Of a stretch of 35,685 bases of DNA, positions 7,368-15,415 are shown piece after piece (within the stretch, counting starts at the first letter, position 1; every line of letters starts with the position of its first letter). The stretch is taken from contig NZ_REBQ01000073.1 in NCBI RefSeq assembly GCF_007692655.1, forward strand, positions 1 through 35,685. The letters are read 5' to 3'. The notes below the pieces were generated by a model, which was given only the letters and a program-made list of their open reading frames with translations, was not told the origin of the DNA and made no database searches. The position numbers and the translations under genes are program-made. Origin of the DNA: Halomonas sp. Lineage in GTDB: Bacteria; Pseudomonadota; Gammaproteobacteria; Pseudomonadales; Halomonadaceae.

Positions 7368-7455
7368 GCTTCTGACGCTTCTGACGCTTAGCATCTGACA
7401 TCTTTCGCACCTGACATTAGTAACACCTGATATTAGTAGCACCTGGCATTAGCCG
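7368..7455. repeat. Tandem-repeat patch between binding-protein genes 1 and 2
   Basis: Two 9-base units (GCTTCTGAC, 7368-7385) are followed by three 16-base units: CACCTGACATTAGTAA (7408-7423), CACCTGATATTAGTAG (7424-7439) and CACCTGGCATTAGCCG (7440-7455). The 255-base gap holds no gene; the stretch after the repeats is AT-rich and may carry the next promoter. Confidence 0.75.
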
Positions 7456-7576
7456 CTTCATCAATATGCTAAACATCGAGAACAACGTAGCTATTTAAAT
7501 GTAGCGATATCCAGCCGCCTAATAGATTGGCTTACCAGGTCAAGGTAATGATATTTAATCGTTTATAACGGGGAAT

Positions 7577-8356
7577 ATGATGAAAAAGATAATACTCACT
7601 TCAATTACCGCTGCAGCACTTACGGCAGGCTATGCGCAAGCCCGTGACAGTTACGACCATATCCGTTTTGGTGTTGATGTTCCTTACGAGCCAATGGAAT
7701 ACCGCACACCTGACGGAGAACTAACCGGTTTTGACATCGATCTCGGCAACGCGCTTTGCGACCAGATGGAAGTTACCTGTGAGTGGGTGGAACAGCAGTG
7801 GGATGGTATTATTCCTGGTCTTCTTGCCCGCAATTACGATGCCATTATGTCATCGATGACGATTAACGAAGAGCGTCGCGCTCAGGTCTTGTTTACTGAT
7901 TCCTACCTGACCGTGCCCTCCGCCTGGTTCGGCCCCGTTGATAGTGAGCTTGAAGACATTAGCGAAGCCAGCCTTGAAGGCCTAACGCTGGGTGTTCAGC
8001 GCGGCACACTGCAAGATAATTACGCCACAGACTTTTATGGCGATATGGCTACTGTTCGCCGTTACGCCAGTGTGGATGATATGTTGCTGGATATGGAAGC
8101 GGAACGCATTGATATTGTTTTTGTTAACTACCCCGTTGGGAAAACAACGCTTCTCGATAGCGAACGCAGCGAGTACCGCGTTATCGGCGAAATGATCAAC
8201 GAGCCCTATGAGTATTTCGGTGATGGTATTGCCATTGCCCTACGCCCTCGCGATGAAGCGCTGGCTGAGCGTTTTAATGAAGCGATCGCTGCTGTAAAAG
8301 AAGATGGCACCTATGATCGTATTCACGAGCGCTACTTCGGTGAAGAAGAAGAGTAA
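7577..8356 (+). CDS. Periplasmic amino-acid binding protein 2 (paralogue)
   Basis: Close paralogue of the preceding binding protein, aligning along its whole length. 259 residues; a signal peptide ends in GYAQA at about 22; cysteines at 61 and 68. The key difference is N184 in FVNYP, where proteins 1 and 3 have Asp (FLDYP, FMDYP). In HisJ-type receptors this position contacts the ligand amino group, so ligand preference may be changed. GGGGA lies 2 bases before the first ATG and 5 before the second (7580), so the true start may be 7580. It has no ATPase or permease of its own and probably shares the upstream core. Confidence 0.88.
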   Translation: MMKKIILTSITAAALTAGYAQARDSYDHIRFGVDVPYEPMEYRTPDGELTGFDIDLGNALCDQMEVTCEWVEQQWDGIIPGLLARNYDAIMSSMTINEERRAQVLFTDSYLTVPSAWFGPVDSELEDISEASLEGLTLGVQRGTLQDNYATDFYGDMATVRRYASVDDMLLDMEAERIDIVFVNYPVGKTTLLDSERSEYRVIGEMINEPYEYFGDGIAIALRPRDEALAERFNEAIAAVKEDGTYDRIHERYFGEEEE

Positions 8357-8363
8357 TCACCCC

Positions 8364-8393
8364 TGCCTCCCCGGCGCGTTCATCGGGGAGGCA
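8364..8393 (+). terminator. Hairpin after binding protein 2
   Basis: TGCCTCCCCG (8364-8373) and CGGGGAGGCA (8384-8393) form a perfect 10-bp stem with a 10-base loop. No T-run follows. The right arm contains GGGGAGG, a possible ribosome site for the small ORF at 8405. Confidence 0.5.
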
Positions 8394-8404
8394 CAACGGT
8401 ATTA

Positions 8405-8515
8405 ATGACGATGATTAACTACCCTCCCACACCTGCGCCATCCTCAAGCGCACAACGCCCAGGTAAATGCTGGTACTTTGACAGCTTTTACCTGAGCGAG
8501 TGGTTCGACGAGTAG
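8405..8515 (+). CDS. Possible 36-residue leader peptide or small protein rich in aromatic residues
   Basis: ATG at 8405 (second in-frame ATG at 8411), stop TAG at 8513-8515. The second half reads CWYFDSFYLSEWFDE: seven of fifteen residues are Trp, Tyr or Phe. A strong Shine-Dalgarno-like GGGGAGG lies about 13 bases before the first ATG, farther than usual. Hairpins follow directly, and binding-protein gene 3 begins 160 bases later. It could be an attenuation leader, a real microprotein, or chance. There is no homologue I recognise. Confidence 0.3.
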   Translation: MTMINYPPTPAPSSSAQRPGKCWYFDSFYLSEWFDE

Positions 8516-8673
8516 CCTCCCCCCTTTGGCACGCCCGTGCCATTTCACGCCCCTTTGGGCGTGACCTTTGCTGTGTGTGAATAGCGCACCGCATCACCTG
8601 CGCTTGGCGCAATTAAGCGCCTTTGCGCGCGGTAACACCCACTAACTAAAAAATCGTTTTCAGGAGACTGACT

Positions 8674-9471
8674 ATGCGTTCTACAACGCTAACACTGGCT
8701 GCTACCTTAGCAGTCGGCCTCGCAACGACACTGGCATCCACTTCAACACTTGCCCGGGATTACGATGAAATACGTCTTGGCGTCGACTTGCCTTACGAAC
8801 CTTTTATGTATCGTGAAGCTGACGGTACGCTAACAGGCTTCGAAATTGAGCTTGGCGATGCCGTATGCGCCTATCTCGACGTCTCTTGCACATGGGTGGA
8901 GCAAGATTGGGATGGCATTATCCCCGGCTTATTAGCGCGTAACTACGATGCCATTATGTCGTCAATGGCCATTACCGAAGAGCGCGCCCAGCGGGTGCTG
9001 TTTTCCGAAGCCTACTACACTACACCCAGCGCCTGGATCACCACCCATGAACACGATATTGACATAGAAGATCGCGACAGCCTGGAAGGACTAACCGTTG
9101 GTGTTCAGCGGGCAACCCTGCAAGATAACTACGTGACCGAACTATACGGTGATGTACTAGAAATACGTCGTTATACAGGCGTTGATGATGTCGTCACAGA
9201 CCTTCGTGCCGGTCGCCTTGATTTAACCTTTATGGACTACCCGATCGCCGAAGCTGCTATTGATATCGATACCGAAGGCAGCGATTTTCAGCGCATCAGC
9301 GACTTCATCAAAGAGCCAGAACATATATTTGGCCAAGGCGTGGGCGTTGCCTTCCGTCCACGCGACGAAGCGCTCGCCGAACGCTTCAACGAAGCCCTGC
9401 GTGCTCTCAAAGACGATGGCACTTATGACGAAATCATGAACCGCTACTTCAATTACGACGTGCGCCTCTAA
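8674..9471 (+). CDS. Periplasmic amino-acid binding protein 3 (paralogue)
   Basis: Third full-length paralogue, 265 residues, with a longer signal peptide ending in STLA at about 27. It keeps the Cys65-Cys72 pair, WDGIIPGLLARNYDAIMSSM, R104 in TEER and D188 in FMDYP. It is the most diverged of the three: FEIEL replaces FDIDL, QRATLQ replaces QRGTLQ in the ligand loop, and the C-terminus ends in FNYDVRL. The start is preceded by CAGGAGAC at good spacing. A terminator follows at once, and iadA begins 78 bases downstream. Confidence 0.88.
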   Translation: MRSTTLTLAATLAVGLATTLASTSTLARDYDEIRLGVDLPYEPFMYREADGTLTGFEIELGDAVCAYLDVSCTWVEQDWDGIIPGLLARNYDAIMSSMAITEERAQRVLFSEAYYTTPSAWITTHEHDIDIEDRDSLEGLTVGVQRATLQDNYVTELYGDVLEIRRYTGVDDVVTDLRAGRLDLTFMDYPIAEAAIDIDTEGSDFQRISDFIKEPEHIFGQGVGVAFRPRDEALAERFNEALRALKDDGTYDEIMNRYFNYDVRL

Positions 9472-9492
9472 ACACACGGCCAAGGTCATGAT

Positions 9493-9525
9493 AACGCCGA
9501 CCTTTGGGTCGGCGTTCTTGTTGTC
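9493..9525 (+). terminator. Intrinsic terminator after binding protein 3
   Basis: AACGCCGACC (9493-9502) pairs perfectly with GGTCGGCGTT (9507-9516) around TTTG, followed by the T-rich CTTGTTGTC. Confidence 0.85.
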
Positions 9526-9549
9526 TTCACTTATACACTCAGGAACGCC

Positions 9550-10695
9550 ATGCTTACCCTAGTGAAAAATGTCCAGCTATTTACGCCTGAACCGCGTGGC
9601 TTATGCCACTTACTCATCGCTGCCCACCGCATCGCAGCCGTTATCGATGCCACTGAAGCCTTTCACCTTGGGTCATTGATTAACACGGTTGACCTAGAAG
9701 GACGCCGGGTTATTCCAGGCTTGGTTGACCCACTTGTCCACTATATCGGCGGCGGTGGCGAGGGCGGTTTTGGAAATCGCACCGCTGAACTCAGCCTTGA
9801 AGAAGCCTCTGCTTCTGGGGTTACCACCCTAGTAGGGGCCCTGGGCACCGACGCGATAACCCGCACCCCCGCTAATTTAATTGGCAAAGCCCGAGAACTT
9901 GCGGCTGGCGGCTTAACCACCTACGCCTACACCGGCTCTTATCAACTACCGCCGGTTACTCTTACAGGGACGGTCGCTAGCGATATTCTCTATATCCCAG
10001 AGTTTATCGGTGTGGGTGAAGTCGCCATTAGCGATCATCGCGGCTCTCAACCGAGTACCCATGAACTTACCCGGTTAGCTGCCGATGCACGTACAGCAGG
10101 CTTGCTGGCTGGAAAGTCTGGCATTGTCTTTATTCATACTGGCGACGCGGACACCCACCTTGAACCACTGCGCAGCGTCGCCAAGCAGAGCGCCATTCCT
10201 CTAAAGCAGTTCTACCCCACCCATATCAACCGCACCCCCGAGCTGTTTGAAGATGGCTTGCGCTTTGCGCGAGAAGGCGGGCTTATTGATTTTACTACCA
10301 GCTCAACACCAGAGCTGCTGGCTGGCGGTGAAGTACCTGCGTCAGAAGCGGTAGCCCGTGCACTGAGCGCAGGTATCGATCCAGCGCGCATTAGCCTCTC
10401 ATCAGATGCTAACGCCTCGCTGCCGCAATTTGATGAACATCACCGCTTTGTTGGCTTAAAACCGGGTAGACTAAGAAGCCTGTTTGAGGTGCTGGGCGAG
10501 TGTATTAATGAGCATCAGATCAACGTTGAGTCTGCGCTACGCTGTGCTGCCACATCGGCCGCCAACACATTAAAGCTTCCCCACAAAGGTCGCCTTGGAA
10601 CTGGTAGCGATGCGGATTTTATTGTGCTTGCCGAAGGAAGCTGGGCAATTGATCAAGTCTGGGCGTTAGGCAAATCTATCTATGCCGCACCGTAA
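9550..10695 (+). CDS. IadA-family amidohydrolase (isoaspartyl dipeptidase-like, altered metal site)
   Basis: Resembles beta-aspartyl dipeptidase IadA along all 381 residues: GGGGE (67-71), TGSY (128-131), SDHR (161-164), IHTGD (195-199), PTHINR (223-228) and LSSD (283-286). Compared from memory with E. coli IadA, H64, E71, H196, H225 and D286 are kept. The first histidine of the HxH pair is Leu62 (DPLVH instead of DQHVH), and the bridging carbamylated lysine is replaced by Glu157 (GVGEVAISDHR). It may use a different metal arrangement and substrate, so no symbol is given. Its position after three amino-acid receptors suggests hydrolysis of an imported peptide or amide. Confidence 0.78.
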   Translation: MLTLVKNVQLFTPEPRGLCHLLIAAHRIAAVIDATEAFHLGSLINTVDLEGRRVIPGLVDPLVHYIGGGGEGGFGNRTAELSLEEASASGVTTLVGALGTDAITRTPANLIGKARELAAGGLTTYAYTGSYQLPPVTLTGTVASDILYIPEFIGVGEVAISDHRGSQPSTHELTRLAADARTAGLLAGKSGIVFIHTGDADTHLEPLRSVAKQSAIPLKQFYPTHINRTPELFEDGLRFAREGGLIDFTTSSTPELLAGGEVPASEAVARALSAGIDPARISLSSDANASLPQFDEHHRFVGLKPGRLRSLFEVLGECINEHQINVESALRCAATSAANTLKLPHKGRLGTGSDADFIVLAEGSWAIDQVWALGKSIYAAP

Positions 10696-10808
10696 TGTAA
10701 ACAGGGTGTTGGAACGGGATGATCAAACGACAAGCAACACCACCTCAGCGAACTAGTGCAAACATTGCGGGTCTTTTACTCCACAACAGAAACCTACAAG
10801 GAGGTAGC

Positions 10809-11627
10809 ATGGTTGAAAAATCAGCGGCCCACTCAGTAGCAACAGATACCACTATGTCTTTGCGCCCCTCTTCCAATTGGACAGGCTGGGGACAATGGCT
10901 GGCGCTGGTTACCATGACCGTTGACCACCTTACCCGTTACGTACTACCCGGCGACTGGGGGCTGGATTGGGCTGGAGCGTCGATAGGCCGTATTGCCTTT
11001 CCACTGTTTGCCGCCATGGTGGCGTGGCATGGGCTGTTTAATACCCGCAACCCGCTGCGCTACTCCCGTCGCATTTTAGTGATCGGTCTTGTTGCCCAGC
11101 TGCCTTACATGATGATGCCTCGTGCATCGGATGCCTTTATTTTAAACGTCTGCTTTACCCTTGCCAGTGGCCTTGCGCTAGGCACGATGGTGCGCCTGGG
11201 CTGGCAACACTATCAGCAGCAAACCCTTACCATGCCCTGGCTGTTAGCAGGTGCTGCGGTGGGCGTTACCGTTTGGTATCTGCTTGGCTTTTGGGTGGAG
11301 TATGGCCACAACGGGCTGCTACTTATTCCGCTGCTTATGTTTGCTATGCATGCGCTTAGCCAGGCGGACAACTATTTTCAAGCACGTCTCTGGGCTGGGC
11401 TCGCCGCTTTTCCAGTGCTTTGGATAGCAGGGCAAATGAATGCATCAGACATGGCCAAGTCATTTACAGTCGCCACCTGCGTATTGGTACTATTTCTTGC
11501 TGCAGGAGCAGCCCAGCGCATACCCACTGTCAGCTTTATGATGCCACGACGGTTATGGCTGGCCTGGTACCCTGGGCACTTTGCACTGATTGCTTTATGG
11601 CTGCTGCTTAGCGGCCAGTTGACTTAA
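10809..11627 (+). CDS. TraX family membrane protein
   Basis: A polytopic inner-membrane protein of 272 residues with about eight hydrophobic segments. MTVDHLTRYVLP, IGRIAFPLFAAMVAWHG and NTRNPLRYSRRILVIGLVAQLPYMM match the TraX family, named after the F-pilin N-acetylase; chromosomal members probably acylate other targets. The start at 10809 is chosen for the AAGGAGG just upstream; an in-frame ATG at 10719 would add 30 non-hydrophobic residues. No other conjugation gene is present, so a pilus role is unlikely here. Confidence 0.8.
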   Translation: MVEKSAAHSVATDTTMSLRPSSNWTGWGQWLALVTMTVDHLTRYVLPGDWGLDWAGASIGRIAFPLFAAMVAWHGLFNTRNPLRYSRRILVIGLVAQLPYMMMPRASDAFILNVCFTLASGLALGTMVRLGWQHYQQQTLTMPWLLAGAAVGVTVWYLLGFWVEYGHNGLLLIPLLMFAMHALSQADNYFQARLWAGLAAFPVLWIAGQMNASDMAKSFTVATCVLVLFLAAGAAQRIPTVSFMMPRRLWLAWYPGHFALIALWLLLSGQLT

Positions 11628-11664
11628 ATTTAAGCGGCTAACTAGGGCCTGTTGACGTTTCATG

Positions 11665-13203
11665 CTAGTGCATCGTATCGCGCATCCAATGCTCGTAGCG
11701 ACATAGCCGTGCACGGCCTTCTGTTTTAGCGCGATACATGGCTACGTCCGCCTGTTTGAGCACTTCCTCGTGTTCACAGGCGGTAGCCGTAAAGCAGGTA
11801 TACCCGATGCTGGGAGTTACCTCTACATCGCGATTGGCAAGACGATAAGGTTGTGAAAGCGCGTGTTGAACAGCACGCATATAGGTTTCAGCCTTTATTT
11901 CCAAGGCCTCCTCTGAGTGCTCATCGAAAAGCGCCAAAAGCACAAACTCATCACCACTAAGCCGTGCTGCCATGTCTTCTTCACGTAAACAGCTTTGTAA
12001 ACGGCGGGCTACCTGAACCAACAGCTCATCCCCTGTTGCATGCCCCCAGGTGTCGTTAATTAGCTTAAAACGATCAAGGTCTAAAAACATCAGCAGCCCG
12101 AACTGTTCTTTAGCCTTAGAGTGATCGCAAAGTATCGTTAACCTTTCTATTAACAAGCGCCGGTTTGGCAAATCGGTGAGCGTGTCATAGTAGGCTTGTC
12201 GATAAATTACCTCCTCATTACGCTTTCGTTCGGTAAAATCTTCGACAATGACCACGCCGCCGATAATTTCATCGTCAACACTGCGCACTCCATTGAAAAA
12301 GGCGCGAACCGGAGTACCTTCGGAACGACCAGATAGGCAAGGAGATGAAAAAGAGCCTTCGTAATATCCAGCTCCTTTATTTAGAGCGTTATTAGTAGCC
12401 AAGGCGATACCAGTATCAGTCTCACTCCGCATGGAAAAACCCAGCAAACCAGGACGCTCAATCGCCAATATTTCTAATAACTTATCATTGCAGTTAGTAA
12501 CATACCCTTGCATATCAAAATGTAGTACGCCCAAAGGTGAATGCTGAAAAATCGAGAGATAGCGATTTTCACTTTCCAGTAATTGTGCTTCACGGGCTGC
12601 CATGGTGAGGCGTAATTCAATATTGTTATGAATGAGACGGCCTAATCGATAACTGGTTGCGAACAGTAACAAAACAAAAAGCCCCAATAAGACGCCAATC
12701 ATGGTGTGGGTTGGAGCATTAGAAAGTAAAAACAGTAGCTTTAGCGGAATCGCAATGGGCAAGATAAAGAAAAAGGTCATCCACCAAATTGCCGAAAGCA
12801 TTGTCACGCAGCCTGCCGCCACACCTGATAGAACAATCGCTAACGCAGCTGCCTGCTCGGGCCGGTTGCCATCAAACATGAGCAAGCCACCAGCGCCCCA
12901 AACAGATCCTGTCAGGAACACCGTAAGGGCAAATAAGCCTAGCCAACGGGGGTGCGCCTGATCTGTTGCAGAGGCGCGCAAGAAGTGAACAGCTATGCGT
13001 AAACGTAATCCCGACACTAACAGTATAGTGATAAGCCAGCTAATCAATACAATGGAGCTAACCATTTCCCACATGAGAATAACTAATAAAAAAGCGCCTA
13101 ATATGCCTGCAAAGACAGGTTGCCAGACATTACTATACAACAAGCGTATTTTCTCATTGCGCAAATGTTGCGCATGAGTTAGCGCATCAGGTGAGCTGCC
13201 CAT
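11665..13203 (-). CDS. Membrane-bound PAS-GGDEF diguanylate cyclase
   Basis: 512 residues. The N-terminal 190 residues carry about six membrane helices forming an unidentified sensor (MASE-like in layout). A PAS domain spans about 210-330, ending in VEDFTERKRNEE, then comes a GGDEF domain from about 335 (YYDTLTDLPNRR). The active loop is SGDEF (416-420), a variant of GGDEF found in some active enzymes. An RxxD inhibition site is present (R407-D410, REED). There is no EAL domain. This contrasts with the other cyclase in the window, which lacks the inhibition site. The ribosome site before the start is weak. It is convergent with the TraX-like gene, with only 37 bases between. Confidence 0.88.
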   Translation of the reverse strand: MGSSPDALTHAQHLRNEKIRLLYSNVWQPVFAGILGAFLLVILMWEMVSSIVLISWLITILLVSGLRLRIAVHFLRASATDQAHPRWLGLFALTVFLTGSVWGAGGLLMFDGNRPEQAAALAIVLSGVAAGCVTMLSAIWWMTFFFILPIAIPLKLLFLLSNAPTHTMIGVLLGLFVLLLFATSYRLGRLIHNNIELRLTMAAREAQLLESENRYLSIFQHSPLGVLHFDMQGYVTNCNDKLLEILAIERPGLLGFSMRSETDTGIALATNNALNKGAGYYEGSFSSPCLSGRSEGTPVRAFFNGVRSVDDEIIGGVVIVEDFTERKRNEEVIYRQAYYDTLTDLPNRRLLIERLTILCDHSKAKEQFGLLMFLDLDRFKLINDTWGHATGDELLVQVARRLQSCLREEDMAARLSGDEFVLLALFDEHSEEALEIKAETYMRAVQHALSQPYRLANRDVEVTPSIGYTCFTATACEHEEVLKQADVAMYRAKTEGRARLCRYEHWMRDTMH

Positions 13204-13521
13204 ATCTAGTTACCCATCTATATTTTGCGTTTAAATACGCCAAAAAATCGACAAAAAGCAATAAATTTAAATGCATAAACATCGGCATCAAAATTATTCG
13301 GCTGGATAAACCACGCTAAAAGTATTCACGCGATTAATAAGGCCAGAGTAAATAAAAGGCTTATGATTAGCACTGCAATAATTGTTAAGATTTATGAACT
13401 TTGGAAAAGTGCTATTTCAACACTCTAACCTGTGCTTTATTCCATAATTAAGCTGGCCACCAGGCCTTTGCAGCTTACGCAAAGGCCTGGGGAACGTTCA
13501 ACAACAGGCAGGGTGAGAAAC
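13204..13521. other. AT-rich intergenic region between purK and the membrane cyclase
   Basis: No gene is seen. The right end holds the hairpin at 13460-13490 behind purK. The remainder is AT-rich and probably contains the promoter of the minus-strand cyclase gene; no hexamer pair stands out. Confidence 0.6.
13460..13490 (-). terminator. Hairpin downstream of purK
   Basis: CCAGGCCTTTGC (13460-13471) and GCAAAGGCCTGG (13479-13490) form a perfect 12-bp stem with a 7-base loop about 30 bases after the purK stop. It lacks a clear T-run on the minus strand. Confidence 0.55.
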
Positions 13522-14679
13522 TCACTGCTTGATAGAAAAGCTCAAGGCTGGAGCTGGAGCGCCAGGCAGTAACGCGCTGCAAGCATGAACTTTCTCAATC
13601 AGCTCGGCATGGTTAGGTGCGAGAATATTGACGTGGGCAAGCTTACGGTCTTCGCGTTCAGCTTTGTCGTAGCGGTGCAGGTGGGTATTGGCAAGCGCCA
13701 ATATGGCTGCATTATCACCTTCACGACCAATCACGTTGATCATGCAGGTGGGGGCAATGGCCTGAGTGTCGCCTAGCGGCAGGCCCTGTATCGCACGTAG
13801 ATGATTTTCAAACTGGCTGGTGACTGCCCCATCCATGGTCCAGTGGCCGGAGTTATGCACGCGAGGCGCCATTTCGTTAGCTAGCAGGCTGCCATCTCGG
13901 GTTTGAAAAAGCTCAAGCGCCAACACGCCCACGTAATCCAGCTCATCTAGCAGTGCACGGATATAACTATCGGCGGTTTGTTGAACGCTGGTATCCAAGT
14001 CCGGGAGTGGCGCTACTGAATAACGCAAGATGCCATCCACATGCTGGTTTTCCGCCATGGGATAGAACACCACCTCGCCATCACGACCGCGCACGGCAAT
14101 CATCGAGACTTCGCGCACAAAATCAACAAAGGCTTCAACCACAAGCTGGGAGTGGCCAATGGCATTCCATGCCTCTAGTGCCTGGTCTGGCTGCTTCAAT
14201 ACCGCCTGGCCTTTACCGTCGTAACCCTCGGTAACGGATTTGGCAACCACTGGGCAGCCCAGTTCACGGGCAGCAGCTTCAAGCTGCTCAGCGCTCTCAA
14301 CGACACGATAAGAGGGCGTTGGTATGCCCAAACGGTCGAACAGCGTCTTTTCCTCTATGCGATTCTGGCATACCTCAATCGCCCGGCTGCTGGGGTAAAC
14401 CGGCTTGTGTTGTTCAATCTCGCGCACGAGTTGAACGGGTAAATGCTCAAACTCATAGGTCACCACGTCCACCTTGGACAAAAACTCGGCCAAGTGCTGG
14501 TTATCAGGATCAACAATGACCTCGCCAATGCCCGCACTGGGATTACCCGTTGTATCCAGGAAGGTAAAACGGTTGCCTAGCGGGTAGCCCGCCAGGGCCA
14601 ACATACGACCTAGCTGACCTGCACCCAATACGCCAATGCGCGTTGCCATGCCCGGATCTTTTGAAATGCTACCGCTCAT
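13522..14679 (-). CDS. purK: 5-(carboxyamino)imidazole ribonucleotide synthase PurK
   Basis: ATP-grasp enzyme that converts AIR, bicarbonate and ATP to N5-CAIR in purine synthesis. 385 residues, slightly longer than E. coli PurK. GVLGAGQLGRMLALAGYPLG is the N-terminal nucleotide-like fold; YEFEHLP, KSVTEGYDGKGQ (ATP-grasp loop), NEMAPRVHNSGHWT and CMINVIG are PurK signatures. The start at 14679 has AAGGAA 8 bases upstream, and the purE stop is only 11 bases before it, so the two form one operon. A later Met at 14649 lacks a ribosome site. Confidence 0.95.
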   Translation of the reverse strand: MSGSISKDPGMATRIGVLGAGQLGRMLALAGYPLGNRFTFLDTTGNPSAGIGEVIVDPDNQHLAEFLSKVDVVTYEFEHLPVQLVREIEQHKPVYPSSRAIEVCQNRIEEKTLFDRLGIPTPSYRVVESAEQLEAAARELGCPVVAKSVTEGYDGKGQAVLKQPDQALEAWNAIGHSQLVVEAFVDFVREVSMIAVRGRDGEVVFYPMAENQHVDGILRYSVAPLPDLDTSVQQTADSYIRALLDELDYVGVLALELFQTRDGSLLANEMAPRVHNSGHWTMDGAVTSQFENHLRAIQGLPLGDTQAIAPTCMINVIGREGDNAAILALANTHLHRYDKAEREDRKLAHVNILAPNHAELIEKVHACSALLPGAPAPALSFSIKQ

Positions 14680-14690
14680 CGAAAGCTTCC

Positions 14691-15206
14691 TTATTCTGCT
14701 TCCGGCTCAGGGCGCGGATCAGGGTTATCGAGTACTTTCTGGGTTTGTTCAGCACGGAATGCCTCTACCGCGCTGCGCACTGCGGCGTCTTGCAAACCAA
14801 CAATCTGCGCCGCCAGCAAGCCTGCATTCGTGGCGCCTGCTTTACCAATTGCCAGCGTACCCACAGCAATACCGCCCGGCATCTGCGCAATGGATAGCAG
14901 CGAATCAAGGCCTTTCAGAGCTTTGGACTCAACGGGCACACCGAGTACCGGCAGCGGCGTTTGCGAGGCCACCATGCCCGGCAAATGAGCAGCCCCACCC
15001 GCGCCCGCCACAATCACTTGCAGGCCGCGTTCAGAGGCGCTTTTGGCGTAATCGAACAGCAAATCAGGCGTGCGGTGTGCCGACACCACCCGAGTCTCAT
15101 AGGCCACACCTAATCGCTCCAGCATCGCCACGGCGTGCTCCATGACCGGCCAATCAGATTTGGAACCCATGATCACGCCCACCTTGGGTGCGCTGTTCGA
15201 CGACAT
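14691..15206 (-). CDS. purE: 5-(carboxyamino)imidazole ribonucleotide mutase PurE
   Basis: Converts N5-CAIR to CAIR, the step after PurK. 171 residues from 15206, the usual class I PurE size. [10 protein letters not shown] (13-22), SAHRTP with H44 in the active site, and [11 protein letters not shown] (68-78) are diagnostic. An upstream in-frame start at 15269 would add 21 residues without a ribosome site, whereas GAGGAG lies properly before 15206. It is first gene of the purEK operon and divergent from a small HTH gene. Confidence 0.95.
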   Translation of the reverse strand: MSSNSAPKVGVIMGSKSDWPVMEHAVAMLERLGVAYETRVVSAHRTPDLLFDYAKSASERGLQVIVAGAGGAAHLPGMVASQTPLPVLGVPVESKALKGLDSLLSIAQMPGGIAVGTLAIGKAGATNAGLLAAQIVGLQDAAVRSAVEAFRAEQTQKVLDNPDPRPEPEAE

Positions 15207-15415
15207 GCAAAACTCCTCGGCCCAACGGCCTATAAAAGCGAAAAAGGTAGCGTGTACCGACCCAGGCACACTTAAAAAAAGGATGGCGCATAGTTTATCA
15301 GAGCTAGCCTATTTGCGGGCTTTCGAAGGGTCGTGAAATTTTCATCAAATTAAGCATTGAAATGCGCACGCGTTGGCGGCATTGTGTGTTTGTCATTTCA
15401 GACTGATGGAGCCAC

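Larger units (their letters stand above)
8357..8673. other. Intergenic region with hairpins and a possible leader ORF before binding protein 3
   Basis: This 317-base stretch has no large gene. It contains the hairpin at 8364-8393, a 36-codon ORF at 8405-8515, then three more hairpins: 8528-8541 (GGCACG/CGTGCC), 8545-8564 (TCACGCCC/GGGCGTGA with CTTT loop) and 8606-8621 (GGCGC/GCGCC). The arrangement resembles a leader/attenuator or a small REP-like cluster. Confidence 0.5.

Noticed and set aside
8415..8612. Minus-strand frame of 65 codons before binding protein 3
   Set aside because: Rich in Arg, Ser and Gln, no domain or ribosome site, and it covers the hairpins; looks like a chance frame.
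14636..15145. Plus-strand frame of 169 codons opposite purK/purE
   Set aside because: Overlaps the start of purK and most of purE on the other strand, with proline/arginine-rich shadow composition.
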